Positions 42,308-52,211 of a stretch of DNA of 64,000 nucleotides are shown here, piece by piece. The notes under the pieces were generated by a model. The model made no database searches and was not told the origin of the DNA. It saw only the letters and a program-made list of their open reading frames with translations. A program made the position numbers and the translations under genes. This DNA is from Rhizobium sp. Root1220 (GTDB lineage Bacteria > Pseudomonadota > Alphaproteobacteria > Rhizobiales > Rhizobiaceae). The stretch spans positions 62,001 to 126,000 of the forward strand of contig NZ_LMDG01000037.1 of assembly GCF_001426265.1 (NCBI RefSeq), written 5' to 3'. Position 1 is the first letter of the stretch, and every line of letters begins with the position of its first letter.

Positions 42308-43700
42308 GTCGCTTACCGCACGCGTCCTGCTGCTGACGACGATCTGGTCGACAGTGGCGCTTGTCGTTATCGGTCTACTGATATCGACGCTCTACCGCAA
42401 GAGCGCCGAACGCGGATTTCAGGATCTGCTGCGTGCACAGCTTTACAACGTCGTCAATTCGGTAACGATCGGCGACCAGGGAGCCCTGAACGGTAGCCCG
42501 CAGCTTGGCGACCTGCGTTTTGCCCAGCCGAAGACCGGCTGGTACTGGGTGGTGGAACCACTCGGCACCTATACGGCGGCACCGCTTGTGTCACCCTCGC
42601 TAGGATCGGCGACAATCCCCGTTCCCTCCGTGCTCGAGGCGCCGTTCGACAAGAACTACGAACGCTATTACCAGGTGACTGACGCCTCGGGAAACCGGAT
42701 CCAGGTTGCCGAAACAGAGGTCGTTCTGGATACCGATGGTCGAGCCGCGCGTTTTCGCGTCACCGGCAATGTCGACGTCGTCGAGGACGACGTTCGCAAT
42801 TTTTCCCACAGCCTCTATCTCGCGCTCGCCGGTTTCGGCGTTGGCAGCCTGATCGTCAATGCTTTGGCAATTCTCTACGGCCTCAAGCCGCTCGACAAGG
42901 CGCGCGCGGCGCTGGAGCGCATTCGCGCCGGCGAGAGCGAGCAGTTGAAAGGCGAATTCCCGCGCGAAATCCTGCCGCTGGCCAATGAGGTCAACGCGCT
43001 CATCGACAGCAACCGTCGTATCGTCGAGCGCGCCCGTATGCAAGTCGGCAACCTTGCACACTCCCTGAAGACACCGATTGCCGTGCTCCTCAATGAGGCG
43101 CGTGTCCTGGAGCGCTCTCATGGCGATCTGGTGCGCAGCCAGGCAGAGGCGATGCAGGGGCAAGTTCAAACCTACCTGAACCGTGCCCGGATCGCGGCGC
43201 AGCGCGAGTCCGTGCTTGCCCGCACCGATGCCGAGCCCGCCCTGGAACGACTCGTGCGCGTGATGCGGCGCCTGAATGTCGACAAGGAATTCGAGCTTGT
43301 CGTCTCGCAACCACATATAGCGGTTGCGATGGAGCAGCAGGACATGGAAGAGGTGGTCGGGAACCTTCTCGAGAATGCTGCGCGCTTTGCGGCGACCAAG
43401 GTCCGTCTGTCGGTATCGGAGGCGTCGGGCGAAATCAAAGGTGTGGAAACCAGCGGCCGCCGCCACTGGATCGAGCTCGTCGTTGAGGACGATGGTCCCG
43501 GGCTTGAGCCGGATCAGATTCGCGAAGCGCTGAAACGCGGGAAACGGCTGGACGAAAGCAAGCCCGGCACGGGCCTCGGCCTGTCGATCGTCACCGAGAT
43601 CTCCAACGAATATCAAGGTCGGCTCGAGCTGTCCCGTGGAGAATGGGGAGGGTTGAAGGCTCGCCTTATTCTGCCCGGCATTACAAAGGATGTTGCGTGA
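42297..43700 (+). CDS. feuQ: FeuQ sensor histidine kinase
   Basis: 467-residue membrane kinase with helices about 9-32 and 172-195, enclosing a periplasmic domain of about 140 residues where FeuN could act. HAMP-like linker near 195-245, HisKA with His255 in GNLAHSLKTPIAVL, and HATPase with NLLENAARFA, EDDGPGLE and GTGLGLS follow. It is the partner of FeuP. The ATG overlaps feuP. Confidence 0.9.
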   Translation: MPIKSLTARVLLLTTIWSTVALVVIGLLISTLYRKSAERGFQDLLRAQLYNVVNSVTIGDQGALNGSPQLGDLRFAQPKTGWYWVVEPLGTYTAAPLVSPSLGSATIPVPSVLEAPFDKNYERYYQVTDASGNRIQVAETEVVLDTDGRAARFRVTGNVDVVEDDVRNFSHSLYLALAGFGVGSLIVNALAILYGLKPLDKARAALERIRAGESEQLKGEFPREILPLANEVNALIDSNRRIVERARMQVGNLAHSLKTPIAVLLNEARVLERSHGDLVRSQAEAMQGQVQTYLNRARIAAQRESVLARTDAEPALERLVRVMRRLNVDKEFELVVSQPHIAVAMEQQDMEEVVGNLLENAARFAATKVRLSVSEASGEIKGVETSGRRHWIELVVEDDGPGLEPDQIREALKRGKRLDESKPGTGLGLSIVTEISNEYQGRLELSRGEWGGLKARLILPGITKDVA

Positions 43701-43815
43701 GGAACTGCTTGATGTCACAAAGAGATAGGCGCCTGCATAGCATGCTTTGCCTTGATGCCGGCACGGCGCGGTGTTCTCGTGGCGGCGTATTGACACCTGA
43801 TTCTGGTTCGGCTGA

Positions 43816-44241
43816 ATGATGCTACGTTCGCAAGGCATGATCGTTTCCTCCCTGCTTCTCGTAGCGGCGCTGTCCGGGTGCCAGACGGCGAAAAACGAGG
43901 GTTCCGGCGGCCTTTTCTCCCGAAAGCCACCTGCATCCGCTGCTTTCATAGCAGCACTGGACGGCGGCATCGTCGGTCGCAGTGGTGTGACGCTTAGCGA
44001 CAGCGATCGGCAGCGTGCGCTTGAAGCCGAATATCGCGCACTCGAAGGAGCTGCAGTCGGGCAACCTGTCGTCTGGAGCGGTCGAAACGTCAGCGGAAAA
44101 GTGGTCGCGGCAGCCCCCTACCAGGTTGGTTCACAGAATTGCCGCCAGTACACTCATCGTGTGACTGTCGATGGCCGTGAGACGGTCGCCCGCGGGTCGG
44201 CCTGCCGCAACGACAATGGTAGCTGGTCGCCGCTCGGCTAG
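43816..44241 (+). CDS. Outer-membrane-type lipoprotein, 17 kDa antigen-like
   Basis: 141-residue predicted lipoprotein. Lipobox LSGC puts the lipidated Cys at residue 22. The mature part resembles the RT0821/Lpp0805 and rickettsial 17 kDa surface antigen group, with LSDSDRQRALEAEYRALEGAAVGQPVVW (about 60-87) and a C-terminal beta part containing two cysteines. A second ATG follows directly. It lies between feuQ and cycH. Confidence 0.8.
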   Translation: MMLRSQGMIVSSLLLVAALSGCQTAKNEGSGGLFSRKPPASAAFIAALDGGIVGRSGVTLSDSDRQRALEAEYRALEGAAVGQPVVWSGRNVSGKVVAAAPYQVGSQNCRQYTHRVTVDGRETVARGSACRNDNGSWSPLG

Positions 44242-44357
44242 GGCATTCCGGAACGGTCGTGGATGATCTTTGGGATTATTGCGGCCAAACGCCTCAAATA
44301 AGCGTCATCACGGCTTTGCTTGTTGGAATGCGGCCCCGCTTCGAGTATTTGGCGCCT

Positions 44358-45500
44358 ATGTTATTCTGGATTTTAGTGGCCACTCTGACGGCCGTTGTTG
44401 CCGCCGTTCTGCTTTACCCGCTCTTGCGCGGCGCGAGGGCGAGCGAGGATATGCGTGCGGGCGAGATGGCGGTCTACCGAGACCAGCTCGGCGAACTCGA
44501 CAAGGACCTCGCCGGAGGACTGATATCGGCGGACGAAGCTGATTATGCTCGTGCCGAAATTGGCCGCCGGCTGATTGCGGTTTCGGGTCCGGAGACCGCG
44601 CCGCGCGGCACGGCACCGCGTCACCATCGCTTTTCCGAAGCTTTTATCCTGTTGTTGCTGCCGATGATAGGACTCTGTCTGTACACGGCCATGGGCAGAC
44701 CCGATCTGCCATCGCAGCCCCTGGAAGCGCGGCTACAGAACCCCGGCAATGACATGGCGATGCTGATCGCCAAGGCCGAGCGGCATCTGGCGCAAAATCC
44801 CGAAGATGGCAAAGGATGGGACGTTCTAGGACCGATATATCTTGGCAGCATGAGGGTTACCGAAGCGGAGACCGCTTATCGCAACGCCATCCGTCTGCTT
44901 GGGCCGAGCCCGGCGCGTCTTGACGGCCTGGCCGAGACCATGATGGCGGTTTCGAACGGTACGGTGACAGAGGATACCCGCAAGGTGCTCGATCAATCGC
45001 TGCAACTGGAACCCGAAAATCCGCGTGCCCGATTCTACATCGCTCTCGGCCTGGAGCAAGCGGGCAAGGCGGACGAGGCGCGTGGGGCCTTCGAAGCCCT
45101 CGCCAGGCAGTCGCCCGCCGATGCGCCATGGATGCCTCTCGTCAACCAGCACATAGCCGCGAACGGCGGTGCGCCGGCAAACGATACCGTCGATGCCAAG
45201 GCGCCCGGAAATCCGACGCAGGCCGACGTCGCGGCGGCAGACGCAATGAACTCCGACGATAGACAGCAGATGATCCAGGGCATGGTGAAAAGCCTGGATG
45301 GCAAGCTGGCCGAGAACCCGAACGATCTCCAAGGCTGGCTGCGGCTCGTTCGTTCCTATGCGGTGTTGGACGATAAGGGGCGTGCGGCCAGCGCCTTGAA
45401 ACGCGGGCTCGCCGCCTTTCCGGCGGATGGGGAGCAAGGCAAGCAGTTGCTGGCGCTGGCGCGGGAACTTGGCATTGCGACGGAAGGATTGCCCGAATGA
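44358..45500 (+). CDS. cycH: Cytochrome c maturation protein CycH (CcmI)
   Basis: 380-residue TPR-containing protein that presents apocytochrome c to the heme ligation machinery. Two membrane helices (about 3-22 and about 93-112) are followed by a periplasmic TPR region, e.g. AERHLAQNPEDGKGWDVLGPIYL (about 137-159), consistent with CcmI. ATG 44358 was chosen because family members begin with a membrane helix like MLFWILVATL; an upstream frame start is unlikely. The end overlaps cycJ as ATGA. Confidence 0.9.
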   Translation: MLFWILVATLTAVVAAVLLYPLLRGARASEDMRAGEMAVYRDQLGELDKDLAGGLISADEADYARAEIGRRLIAVSGPETAPRGTAPRHHRFSEAFILLLLPMIGLCLYTAMGRPDLPSQPLEARLQNPGNDMAMLIAKAERHLAQNPEDGKGWDVLGPIYLGSMRVTEAETAYRNAIRLLGPSPARLDGLAETMMAVSNGTVTEDTRKVLDQSLQLEPENPRARFYIALGLEQAGKADEARGAFEALARQSPADAPWMPLVNQHIAANGGAPANDTVDAKAPGNPTQADVAAADAMNSDDRQQMIQGMVKSLDGKLAENPNDLQGWLRLVRSYAVLDDKGRAASALKRGLAAFPADGEQGKQLLALARELGIATEGLPE

Positions 45501-45949
45501 CTCGCAAGCAGAAACGCCTGGCAGTGATCGGTGGCGGGATGAGCTTCATCATCGTCGCCGTTCTGCTTGTGATGTTCGCGTTTAGCCAGTCGGTTGCATA
45601 TTTCTACATGCCGGCCGATCTTGCCAACAATCCCGTGCCGCCAGGAACGCGGATCCGGCTCGGCGGGCTCGTCGGCGATGGGAGCGTCGTGCGAGGCAAT
45701 GGCTCGACGGTGCAGTTTGCGGTGACCGATGCGGCCGGGGGTCTCGTCAGGGTCCGATATACCGGCATTCTCCCGGACCTCTTCCGTGAGGGCCAGGGGG
45801 TGGTGACGGAAGGACGCTTCGAGGCTGGCAGCGATGTCTTCACCGCAGACACCGTGCTTGCCAAGCACGATGAGAAATACATGCCCAAGGAAGTTGCCGA
45901 CAGGCTGAAGGCGCAGGGTTTGTGGAAAGAAGGGGAGGCGGCACAATGA
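45497..45949 (+). CDS. cycJ: Heme chaperone CycJ (CcmE)
   Basis: 150-residue periplasmic heme chaperone anchored by one N-terminal helix (about 9-30). The covalent heme site is His124 in LAKHDEKYMP, with Tyr128 four residues later, as in CcmE proteins. It passes heme to CycK. It overlaps cycH and cycK by four bases each. Confidence 0.94.
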   Translation: MTRKQKRLAVIGGGMSFIIVAVLLVMFAFSQSVAYFYMPADLANNPVPPGTRIRLGGLVGDGSVVRGNGSTVQFAVTDAAGGLVRVRYTGILPDLFREGQGVVTEGRFEAGSDVFTADTVLAKHDEKYMPKEVADRLKAQGLWKEGEAAQ

Positions 45950-47934
45950 TCATCGAGCTCGGCCACTATGCTCTCATTCTCGCGCTTGCGACGGCGATCA
46001 TCGTGTCCTTTGTGCCTCTCATCGGCGCGCGACGCCGTGATCAGGCCATGATGGATGTTGCGCCGGTGGGCTCACTGCTCATGTTCGCGCTTGTCGCCGT
46101 CTCGTTCGGCGTCCTTACCTACGCCCATGTCGTCTCGGACTTTTCGGTTAAGAATGTCTGGGAGAATTCGCACTCGCTGGTACCGTTGCTCTACAAATAC
46201 TCTGGTGTCTGGGGCAACCACGAGGGCTCGATGCTGCTGTGGCTGCTGATCCTGACGCTGTTCAGTGCCTTGGTTGCAGCTTTTGGCCGCAATTTGCCGG
46301 ATGCGCTGAAAGCCAACGTCCTTTCGGTGCAGGCCTGTATTTCAATTGCCTTCACGCTGTTTATCCTCCTGACTTCCAATCCGTTTACACGCCTCGACCC
46401 GGCGCCGGCGGAAGGCAAGGATCTCAATCCGGTTCTGCAGGATATCGGTCTCGCCATCCATCCGCCGCTGCTCTACCTCGGCTACGTTGGGTTCTCCATC
46501 TGCTTTTCATTCGCGGTCGCCGCTCTGATCGAGGGGCGCATTGATGCCGCCTGGGCGCGCTGGGTACGCCCATGGGCTCTTGCTGCGTGGACGTTCCTGA
46601 CGCTGGGCATCGCGATGGGTTCCTATTGGGCCTATTACGAACTCGGATGGGGCGGTTGGTGGTTCTGGGATCCAGTCGAAAACGCTTCATTCATGCCTTG
46701 GCTTGCGGGAACCGCGCTGCTGCACTCTGCGTTGGTCATGGAAAAGCGCGAGGCGCTGAAGATCTGGACGGTGCTGCTCGCGATCCTGACATTCTCCCTG
46801 TCATTGATGGGGACATTCCTCGTGCGTTCCGGGGTCCTGACCTCCGTTCACGCGTTCGCCAGCGATCCGTCGCGCGGCGTTTTCATCCTCTGCATTCTGC
46901 TGATTTTCATCGGGGGTGCTCTGTCTCTGTTTGCATTCCGTGCTCCGCGGTTGACCGCCGGGGGCTTGTTCGCGCCGATTTCGCGCGAGGGCGCGCTCGT
47001 GCTCAACAATCTGATCCTGACCGTCGCCTGCGGTACGGTGCTGACCGGTACGCTCTACCCTCTGTTGCTGGAGACCCTGACCGGCGACAAGATCTCTGTC
47101 GGGCCGCCGTTCTTCAACATGACCTTTGGGCTACTGATGGCACCATTGCTCGCAATTGTTCCCTTCGGACCGCTGCTTGCCTGGAAGCGCGGCGATCTGC
47201 TCGCCGTTTTGCAGCGGCTCTATCTCGTCGCCGGCCTTTCGTTTGTGGCGGCGATCGTGTTCTTCTACGTTGAGCATGGCGGTCCGGTGCTGGCTGTATT
47301 CGGCCTTGCCGGCGGACTTTTCCTCGTGCTCGGCGCAATCGCCGACCTCTGGTATCGCGCGGGCGTGGGCAAAGTTGCCGTCAACGTCGCGTGGCGGCGC
47401 CTGGTGGGCCTCCCGCGCTCGGCCTTCGGCACGGCCTTGGCACATGCGGGCCTTGGGGTCGCTGTGCTCGGTATCGTTGCGGTCACCACCTTCGAAACCG
47501 AACACGTCAGTGAAATGAAGCTGGGACAGACCACCGAGGCTGGCGGCTATACTTTGCGTTTCGACGGCACCCAGCCGGCGACGGGGCCTAACTACAGCGA
47601 GGAGCGCGCGCATTTCAGCATTGGCAGGGGCGGCGTCGAAGTTGCCGAGGTCTGGTCCTCCAAGCGGATCTACACGGCGCGCCAGATGCCGACGACCGAA
47701 GCCGGCATCCTGACTTTCGGCCTGAGCCAACTCTACGTCTCGCTCGGCGACCCGACCAACGACGGCGGCATCGTCGTGCGGATATGGTGGAAGCCGTTCA
47801 TCCTGTGCATATGGGGCGGAGCGGTCATGATGGCGCTCGGTGGTTTCGTTTCCCTCAGCGATCGCCGCCTGCGCGTCGGGGCACCGCGCCGGAAAGCCAA
47901 GCTCGCGCTTCCGACCATGGAGCCGGCGGAATGA
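45946..47934 (+). CDS. cycK: Heme lyase CycK (CcmF)
   Basis: 662-residue integral membrane heme lyase with about 15 helices. The WWD domain is clear (GWGGWWFWDPVENASFMPW, about 234-252), and conserved histidines include His172 in AIHPPLLYLGY and His260. It receives heme from CycJ and attaches it to apocytochrome c with CycL and CycH. ATG 45946 overlaps the cycJ stop, and the end overlaps cycL. Confidence 0.95.
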   Translation: MIIELGHYALILALATAIIVSFVPLIGARRRDQAMMDVAPVGSLLMFALVAVSFGVLTYAHVVSDFSVKNVWENSHSLVPLLYKYSGVWGNHEGSMLLWLLILTLFSALVAAFGRNLPDALKANVLSVQACISIAFTLFILLTSNPFTRLDPAPAEGKDLNPVLQDIGLAIHPPLLYLGYVGFSICFSFAVAALIEGRIDAAWARWVRPWALAAWTFLTLGIAMGSYWAYYELGWGGWWFWDPVENASFMPWLAGTALLHSALVMEKREALKIWTVLLAILTFSLSLMGTFLVRSGVLTSVHAFASDPSRGVFILCILLIFIGGALSLFAFRAPRLTAGGLFAPISREGALVLNNLILTVACGTVLTGTLYPLLLETLTGDKISVGPPFFNMTFGLLMAPLLAIVPFGPLLAWKRGDLLAVLQRLYLVAGLSFVAAIVFFYVEHGGPVLAVFGLAGGLFLVLGAIADLWYRAGVGKVAVNVAWRRLVGLPRSAFGTALAHAGLGVAVLGIVAVTTFETEHVSEMKLGQTTEAGGYTLRFDGTQPATGPNYSEERAHFSIGRGGVEVAEVWSSKRIYTARQMPTTEAGILTFGLSQLYVSLGDPTNDGGIVVRIWWKPFILCIWGGAVMMALGGFVSLSDRRLRVGAPRRKAKLALPTMEPAE

Positions 47935-48386
47935 TGGCACGCCTCCTCATCGTCATTGCGGTCCTCCTTGCCGCTGCGCCGAGCTTTGCGGTCAATCCGG
48001 ACGAGGTCCTCGCGGACCCGAAGCTGGAGGCGCGTGCTCGGGCGATTTCGGCGGAACTGCGGTGCATGGTTTGCCAGAACCAATCCATCGACGATTCCAA
48101 CGCGGATCTTGCCAAGGATCTGCGTCTGCTTGTGCGGGAGCGAATCACCGATGGCGATAGCGACGAGCAGGTGGTGGGCTACATTGTTTCGCGCTACGGC
48201 GAGTTCGTTCTCCTGAAACCGCGCCTGGAATCCAAGACGCTCCTCCTATGGGGGGCGCCGTTGTTGCTGGTCGTTGCCGGTGGTATTTCGCTAGCCGTCT
48301 TCGCACGCCGTCGAGCCGGACGCCCGACGGGCTCCAAGCTGACAGCAGACGAGCAGGCCCGGTTGCGCGATATCCTCGAGAAGTGA
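47931..48386 (+). CDS. cycL: Cytochrome c maturation protein CycL (CcmH)
   Basis: 151-residue thiol reductant of cytochrome c maturation. Signal peptide (about 1-20), the redox pair Cys45 and Cys48 in LRCMVCQNQSI, and a C-terminal helix (about 103-122) fit CcmH. It reduces apocytochrome disulfides before heme attachment. The operon cycHJKL ends here, 15 bases before the convergent MFS gene. Confidence 0.93.
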   Translation: MMARLLIVIAVLLAAAPSFAVNPDEVLADPKLEARARAISAELRCMVCQNQSIDDSNADLAKDLRLLVRERITDGDSDEQVVGYIVSRYGEFVLLKPRLESKTLLLWGAPLLLVVAGGISLAVFARRRAGRPTGSKLTADEQARLRDILEK

Positions 48387-48401
48387 TGGCGCCGCTGCGT
48401 C

Positions 48402-49577
48402 TTATTCACTGAGGCGCCGCTGCCGGGAAAAGACGACCATCAGAACGGTGGTCAGCGCCAACACCACGCTGCCGGCCATGACCGGGCCGGCGGACAGGGA
48501 GTAGGTATCCATGACGGCGCCGACTGCTGTTGACCCGGCTGCGCTTCCTGCCGCGTAGGCGAGCGCAAATGCTGCGCTTCCGGCCACCAGCATGTCGCCA
48601 GTATAGCGTTCGCCAAGGATCGTCAGTGCGCAGGTGTAGAGCGAAAAGCTTGCTGCCCCCAGGACGCCGAACGCGACGAGAATGGCCGCTTGAGATTCAA
48701 GGAACGGGATTGCGATGAAGCTCAGTCCTGCAAGAAGGCCCGAGCAGATCGACACGCCAGACCGCGACGTATGGTCAAGGAACCATCCGACGATCGGCTG
48801 AGCCAAAGCCGTCGGCAGCGCAAGGATCGTCACGCTGATCGCCGCAAACGCCTGGGAGTAGCCGAGTCGGATGAAATAGACCGGCATGGCCGAGACAGCG
48901 GCGATATCCGCAAACGCAAACGCGACCACCATGCAGGTAAGGACCGGTGCGCTCTTGATGAACTTGAACAGCGCGCCTGACACAGCCTGCTGCGGCAGTG
49001 TTCGTGCTCTTCGACTGAGAATCACGGTCAAAAGCGCGACGCAGGCGACGTAGATCGCCAGGAAAGCAAAGGCAAAGCCTTCCTCTGTCCCGAAGATCGG
49101 GATCGCGAGCGGGCCAGCGGCAAAGCCACTGCATATGCCTGCACCGTAGAGACCGGAGACCCGACCGCGGAGCCGATCCGGGCAAGCGGTATTGAGCCAT
49201 GCTTCGCTTAGCATGAAGATTACGCTGACAAAGATGCCCAAGAAAAAGCGGGCGACGCACCAAACCCAGAAAATGTCGAATGTGGCGAACGTGGCGAGGC
49301 TCAGCGCGCAGCCGATCAAGCCAGCGACGATCAGCCGGTCACCGCGGACCCTGCGTGAGAGCCAGCCAATGGCGAACGTCGCGGCGGCCAAACCTGCGGC
49401 AAAGCATCCGGCATTGAACCCGATGAGGCTCGCAGTAACGTCTCGATGCTCGAGTACCAGAGAAATCAACGGGTAGGTTAGTCCCTGGGCAACCGCGAAA
49501 GCCGTTACACCGAGGATAACAGCGGCGAGTGCGGCCGTGTCGGGCGCAAAATCCTCCGCCGTGTTTGCATGGCTCAT
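48402..49577 (-). CDS. MFS transporter
   Basis: 391-residue major facilitator with about 12 helices and the typical loop motif GWLSRRVRGDRL (about 74-85). ATG 49577 is preceded by a GGGGAGA site. The substrate is not evident. It converges on cycL and diverges from degP, and is probably independent of both. Confidence 0.85.
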   Translation of the reverse strand: MSHANTAEDFAPDTAALAAVILGVTAFAVAQGLTYPLISLVLEHRDVTASLIGFNAGCFAAGLAAATFAIGWLSRRVRGDRLIVAGLIGCALSLATFATFDIFWVWCVARFFLGIFVSVIFMLSEAWLNTACPDRLRGRVSGLYGAGICSGFAAGPLAIPIFGTEEGFAFAFLAIYVACVALLTVILSRRARTLPQQAVSGALFKFIKSAPVLTCMVVAFAFADIAAVSAMPVYFIRLGYSQAFAAISVTILALPTALAQPIVGWFLDHTSRSGVSICSGLLAGLSFIAIPFLESQAAILVAFGVLGAASFSLYTCALTILGERYTGDMLVAGSAAFALAYAAGSAAGSTAVGAVMDTYSLSAGPVMAGSVVLALTTVLMVVFSRQRRLSE

Positions 49578-49807
49578 GGTTCTCCCCAATCAGGTAGCGA
49601 ACCCAACGCTTACCTATTTCAGGTGGTATAGTCGAGGGCGGAGCGGTCCGCCTGCGTTCCCTTGTGGATACTACCGGCTGTATTACGCACATTACGAATT
49701 TTTCATCGTGCGGACAGTTCGCAGTAAGGTGCGCCGTCCTATATCTCCGTTCATCCACCGATCCGGTGACTGATGATCCTGTAGATGTGAAGAGAGGAAC
49801 ACCCCAC

Positions 49808-51382
49808 ATGTTTAAGAATATCAAAACGCCGTCGCTGAGTACCGCGCTGAAGGCTTCGACTGTCGCAGGCCTCGCCGCTGCGGTGCTCGCGACAGGTATT
49901 CCCCTCGAGATCACCCGTTCCTATGCTGACGCCGTCAAGGTTCAGGCTCCCTCGGTTCCGAGCTTCGCCAATGTCGTAGACGCAGTATCGCCGGCGGTCG
50001 TGTCGGTGCGCGTTGAAAACCGCATCAAGCCGGTTTCCAACGACGACTCCGGCAACGGCTTCTCGTTCGACTTCAACGGTCGCGGCTTCGATGACCTGCC
50101 GGATGCTCTCAAGCCATTCTTCCGTCAGTTCGGCGAGCAGGGGCCGAACGGCCAGCAGGGTCGCCGCGGCCCGCAGGGCAACCATGGTCCGCAGGATGGC
50201 AAGGGCCGTTTGCGCCCGGTCGCCCAGGGCTCCGGATTCTTCATCTCCGATGACGGCTACATTGTCACCAACAACCACGTCGTTTCCGATGGAGCGGCAT
50301 TCGTTGCAGTCATGAACGACGGCACAGAACTCGATGCCAAGCTGATCGGCAAGGATCCGCGCACGGACCTCGCTGTTCTCAAGGTTGACGGCAAGGGCCG
50401 CAAGTTCACCTACGTCAACTGGGCGGACGACAACAACGTGCGCGTTGGTGACTGGGTTGTTGCGGTCGGCAATCCCTTCGGTCTCGGCGGTACTGTGACT
50501 GCCGGCATTGTCTCGGCTCGTGGCCGCGACATCGGCTCCGGTCCTTATGACGACTATCTGCAGGTCGATGCTGCGGTGAACCGCGGCAACTCCGGTGGTC
50601 CGACGTTCAACCTCAACGGCGAAGTCGTTGGCATCAACACCGCGATCTTCTCGCCGTCCGGCGGTAGCGTCGGTATCGCCTTCGCTATCCCTGCCTCGAC
50701 CGCGAAGGATGTGGTTGCCGACCTGATGAAGGACGGACAGGTGTCTCGCGGCTACCTCGGCGTCCAGATCCAGCCGGTCACCAAGGACATCGCGGACTCG
50801 CTTGGTCTTTCCGAGGCAAGCGGGGCATTGGTCGTCTCCGCACAAGCCGGCACCCCGGGTGAAAAGGCTGGCATGAAAGCCGGCGATGTCGTCACCGCCG
50901 TCAACGGCGAAACCGTAAAGGACGCCCGCGACCTGAGCCGCCGTATCGGCGCGATGACCCCCGGCAAGAAAGTCGAGCTGTCGATCTGGCGTTCGGGCAA
51001 GGCTCAGCCTCTGACTGTCGAGCTAGGAACGCTGCCGGCAGAGCAGAAGGATGCCTTGGCTGATGATGGCGACCAGGCACCGGATGCACAGGCTCCGGCT
51101 ACCGACAAGGCGCTGGCAGATCTCGGTCTGACGGTCAGCCCTTCCGACGATGGCAAGGGTATCCAGATCACCGGCATCGACCCGGATTCGGACGCAGCCG
51201 ACAAGGGCATAAAGGAAGGCGAAAAGATCACCTCGGTAAACAACCAGGAAGTCTCCAGCTCGGAAGAAGTCGTCAAGGTCATCAATCAGGCCAAGAAAGA
51301 TGGCCGCACCCGTGCGCTCTTCCAGATCCAATCGAAGGACGGCAGCCGTTTCGTTGCGCTTCCGATCAACGGCCAGGGCTAA
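49808..51382 (+). CDS. degP: DegP/HtrA-type periplasmic serine protease
   Basis: 524-residue periplasmic protease and chaperone of the DegP family. An export signal (about 1-42) is followed by the protease domain with the catalytic triad His157 (TNNHVVSDG), Asp187 (DPRTDLAVLK) and Ser262 (RGNSGGP). Two PDZ-like regions follow, about 300-385 and 430-515. A Gly/Gln-rich insertion (about 110-135) lies before the catalytic core. GAGAGGAAC precedes the ATG. It is closely followed by a two-component pair. Confidence 0.93.
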   Translation: MFKNIKTPSLSTALKASTVAGLAAAVLATGIPLEITRSYADAVKVQAPSVPSFANVVDAVSPAVVSVRVENRIKPVSNDDSGNGFSFDFNGRGFDDLPDALKPFFRQFGEQGPNGQQGRRGPQGNHGPQDGKGRLRPVAQGSGFFISDDGYIVTNNHVVSDGAAFVAVMNDGTELDAKLIGKDPRTDLAVLKVDGKGRKFTYVNWADDNNVRVGDWVVAVGNPFGLGGTVTAGIVSARGRDIGSGPYDDYLQVDAAVNRGNSGGPTFNLNGEVVGINTAIFSPSGGSVGIAFAIPASTAKDVVADLMKDGQVSRGYLGVQIQPVTKDIADSLGLSEASGALVVSAQAGTPGEKAGMKAGDVVTAVNGETVKDARDLSRRIGAMTPGKKVELSIWRSGKAQPLTVELGTLPAEQKDALADDGDQAPDAQAPATDKALADLGLTVSPSDDGKGIQITGIDPDSDAADKGIKEGEKITSVNNQEVSSSEEVVKVINQAKKDGRTRALFQIQSKDGSRFVALPINGQG

Positions 51383-51409
51383 TTCCCAGTTCAGCCGCAC
51401 AAGAAAAAG

Positions 51410-51437
51410 GGAGCCGCGCCGCATGGCGCGGCTCCTT
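51410..51437 (+). terminator. Terminator after degP
   Basis: GGAGCCGCGCC (51410-51420) and GGCGCGGCTCC (51425-51435) form an 11-bp stem with a GCAT loop, followed by TT. It lies 28 bases after the degP stop. Confidence 0.75.
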
Positions 51438-51533
51438 ATCGCCAATGTATCGTGAGTGATCGCAATGACCTCTGTGCAGCAGGAAGCAGCTTTGAGCCTT
51501 GCCGAAACGCATCCGGCGGGTAATGTCGGCCAC

Positions 51534-52211
51534 ATGAAGATTCTCGTTATCGAAGACGATCTGGAAGCGGCGGTTTACCTGACGAAGGCTTTTCGTGAGG
51601 CCGGTATCATTGCGGATCACGCCAGCGATGGCGAAAGCGGGCTCTTCATGGGCTCGGAAAACACTTACGACGTCATCATCATCGACCGTATGCTGCCGCG
51701 TCGCGACGGCCTCTCCGTCATCAGCGAACTGCGACGCAAGGGCATTCATACACCCGTTCTCATTCTTTCCGCGCTCGGCCAGGTAGACGACCGTGTTACC
51801 GGCCTCAGGGCCGGCGGCGACGACTATTTGCCGAAGCCCTACGCCTTCAGCGAGCTTCTGGCGCGCGTGGAAGTTCTCGGACGTCGCAAGGGTACGCCGG
51901 ACCAGGACGTCGTCTATCGCGTCGGCGATCTCGAACTTGACCGGCTTGCCCACGAGGTTCGCCGGGGCGGGAAGGAAATTGCGCTGCAACCGCGCGAGTT
52001 CCGCCTTCTGGAATATTTGATGAAGAATGCGGGACAGGTGGTGACCCGGACGATGTTGCTTGAGAATGTCTGGGATTATCATTTCGACCCGCAGACCAAC
52101 GTCATCGACGTCCATGTCTCGCGGCTGCGGTCCAAGATCGAAACGGACGTCAGCCAACCGCTGCTCAAAACGATCCGTGGCGCCGGCTACATGATCAAGG
52201 ACGAGGGATGA
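51534..52211 (+). CDS. OmpR-family response regulator next to degP
   Basis: 225-residue response regulator. The receiver domain has acidic residues Asp8-Asp9, phospho-acceptor Asp51 and Lys101 in LPKPYAFSE. The winged-helix DNA-binding domain ends with IRGAGYMIKDEG. ATG 51534 was chosen because the conserved receiver starts here; ATG 51465 in frame would add 23 residues. Its stop overlaps the kinase ATG as ATGA. Confidence 0.88.
   Translation: MKILVIEDDLEAAVYLTKAFREAGIIADHASDGESGLFMGSENTYDVIIIDRMLPRRDGLSVISELRRKGIHTPVLILSALGQVDDRVTGLRAGGDDYLPKPYAFSELLARVEVLGRRKGTPDQDVVYRVGDLELDRLAHEVRRGGKEIALQPREFRLLEYLMKNAGQVVTRTMLLENVWDYHFDPQTNVIDVHVSRLRSKIETDVSQPLLKTIRGAGYMIKDEG

Noticed and set aside
42600..43970. 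Minus-strand frame of 456 codons across feuQ
   Set aside because: Antisense to a kinase gene with all motifs; no ribosome site or family match.
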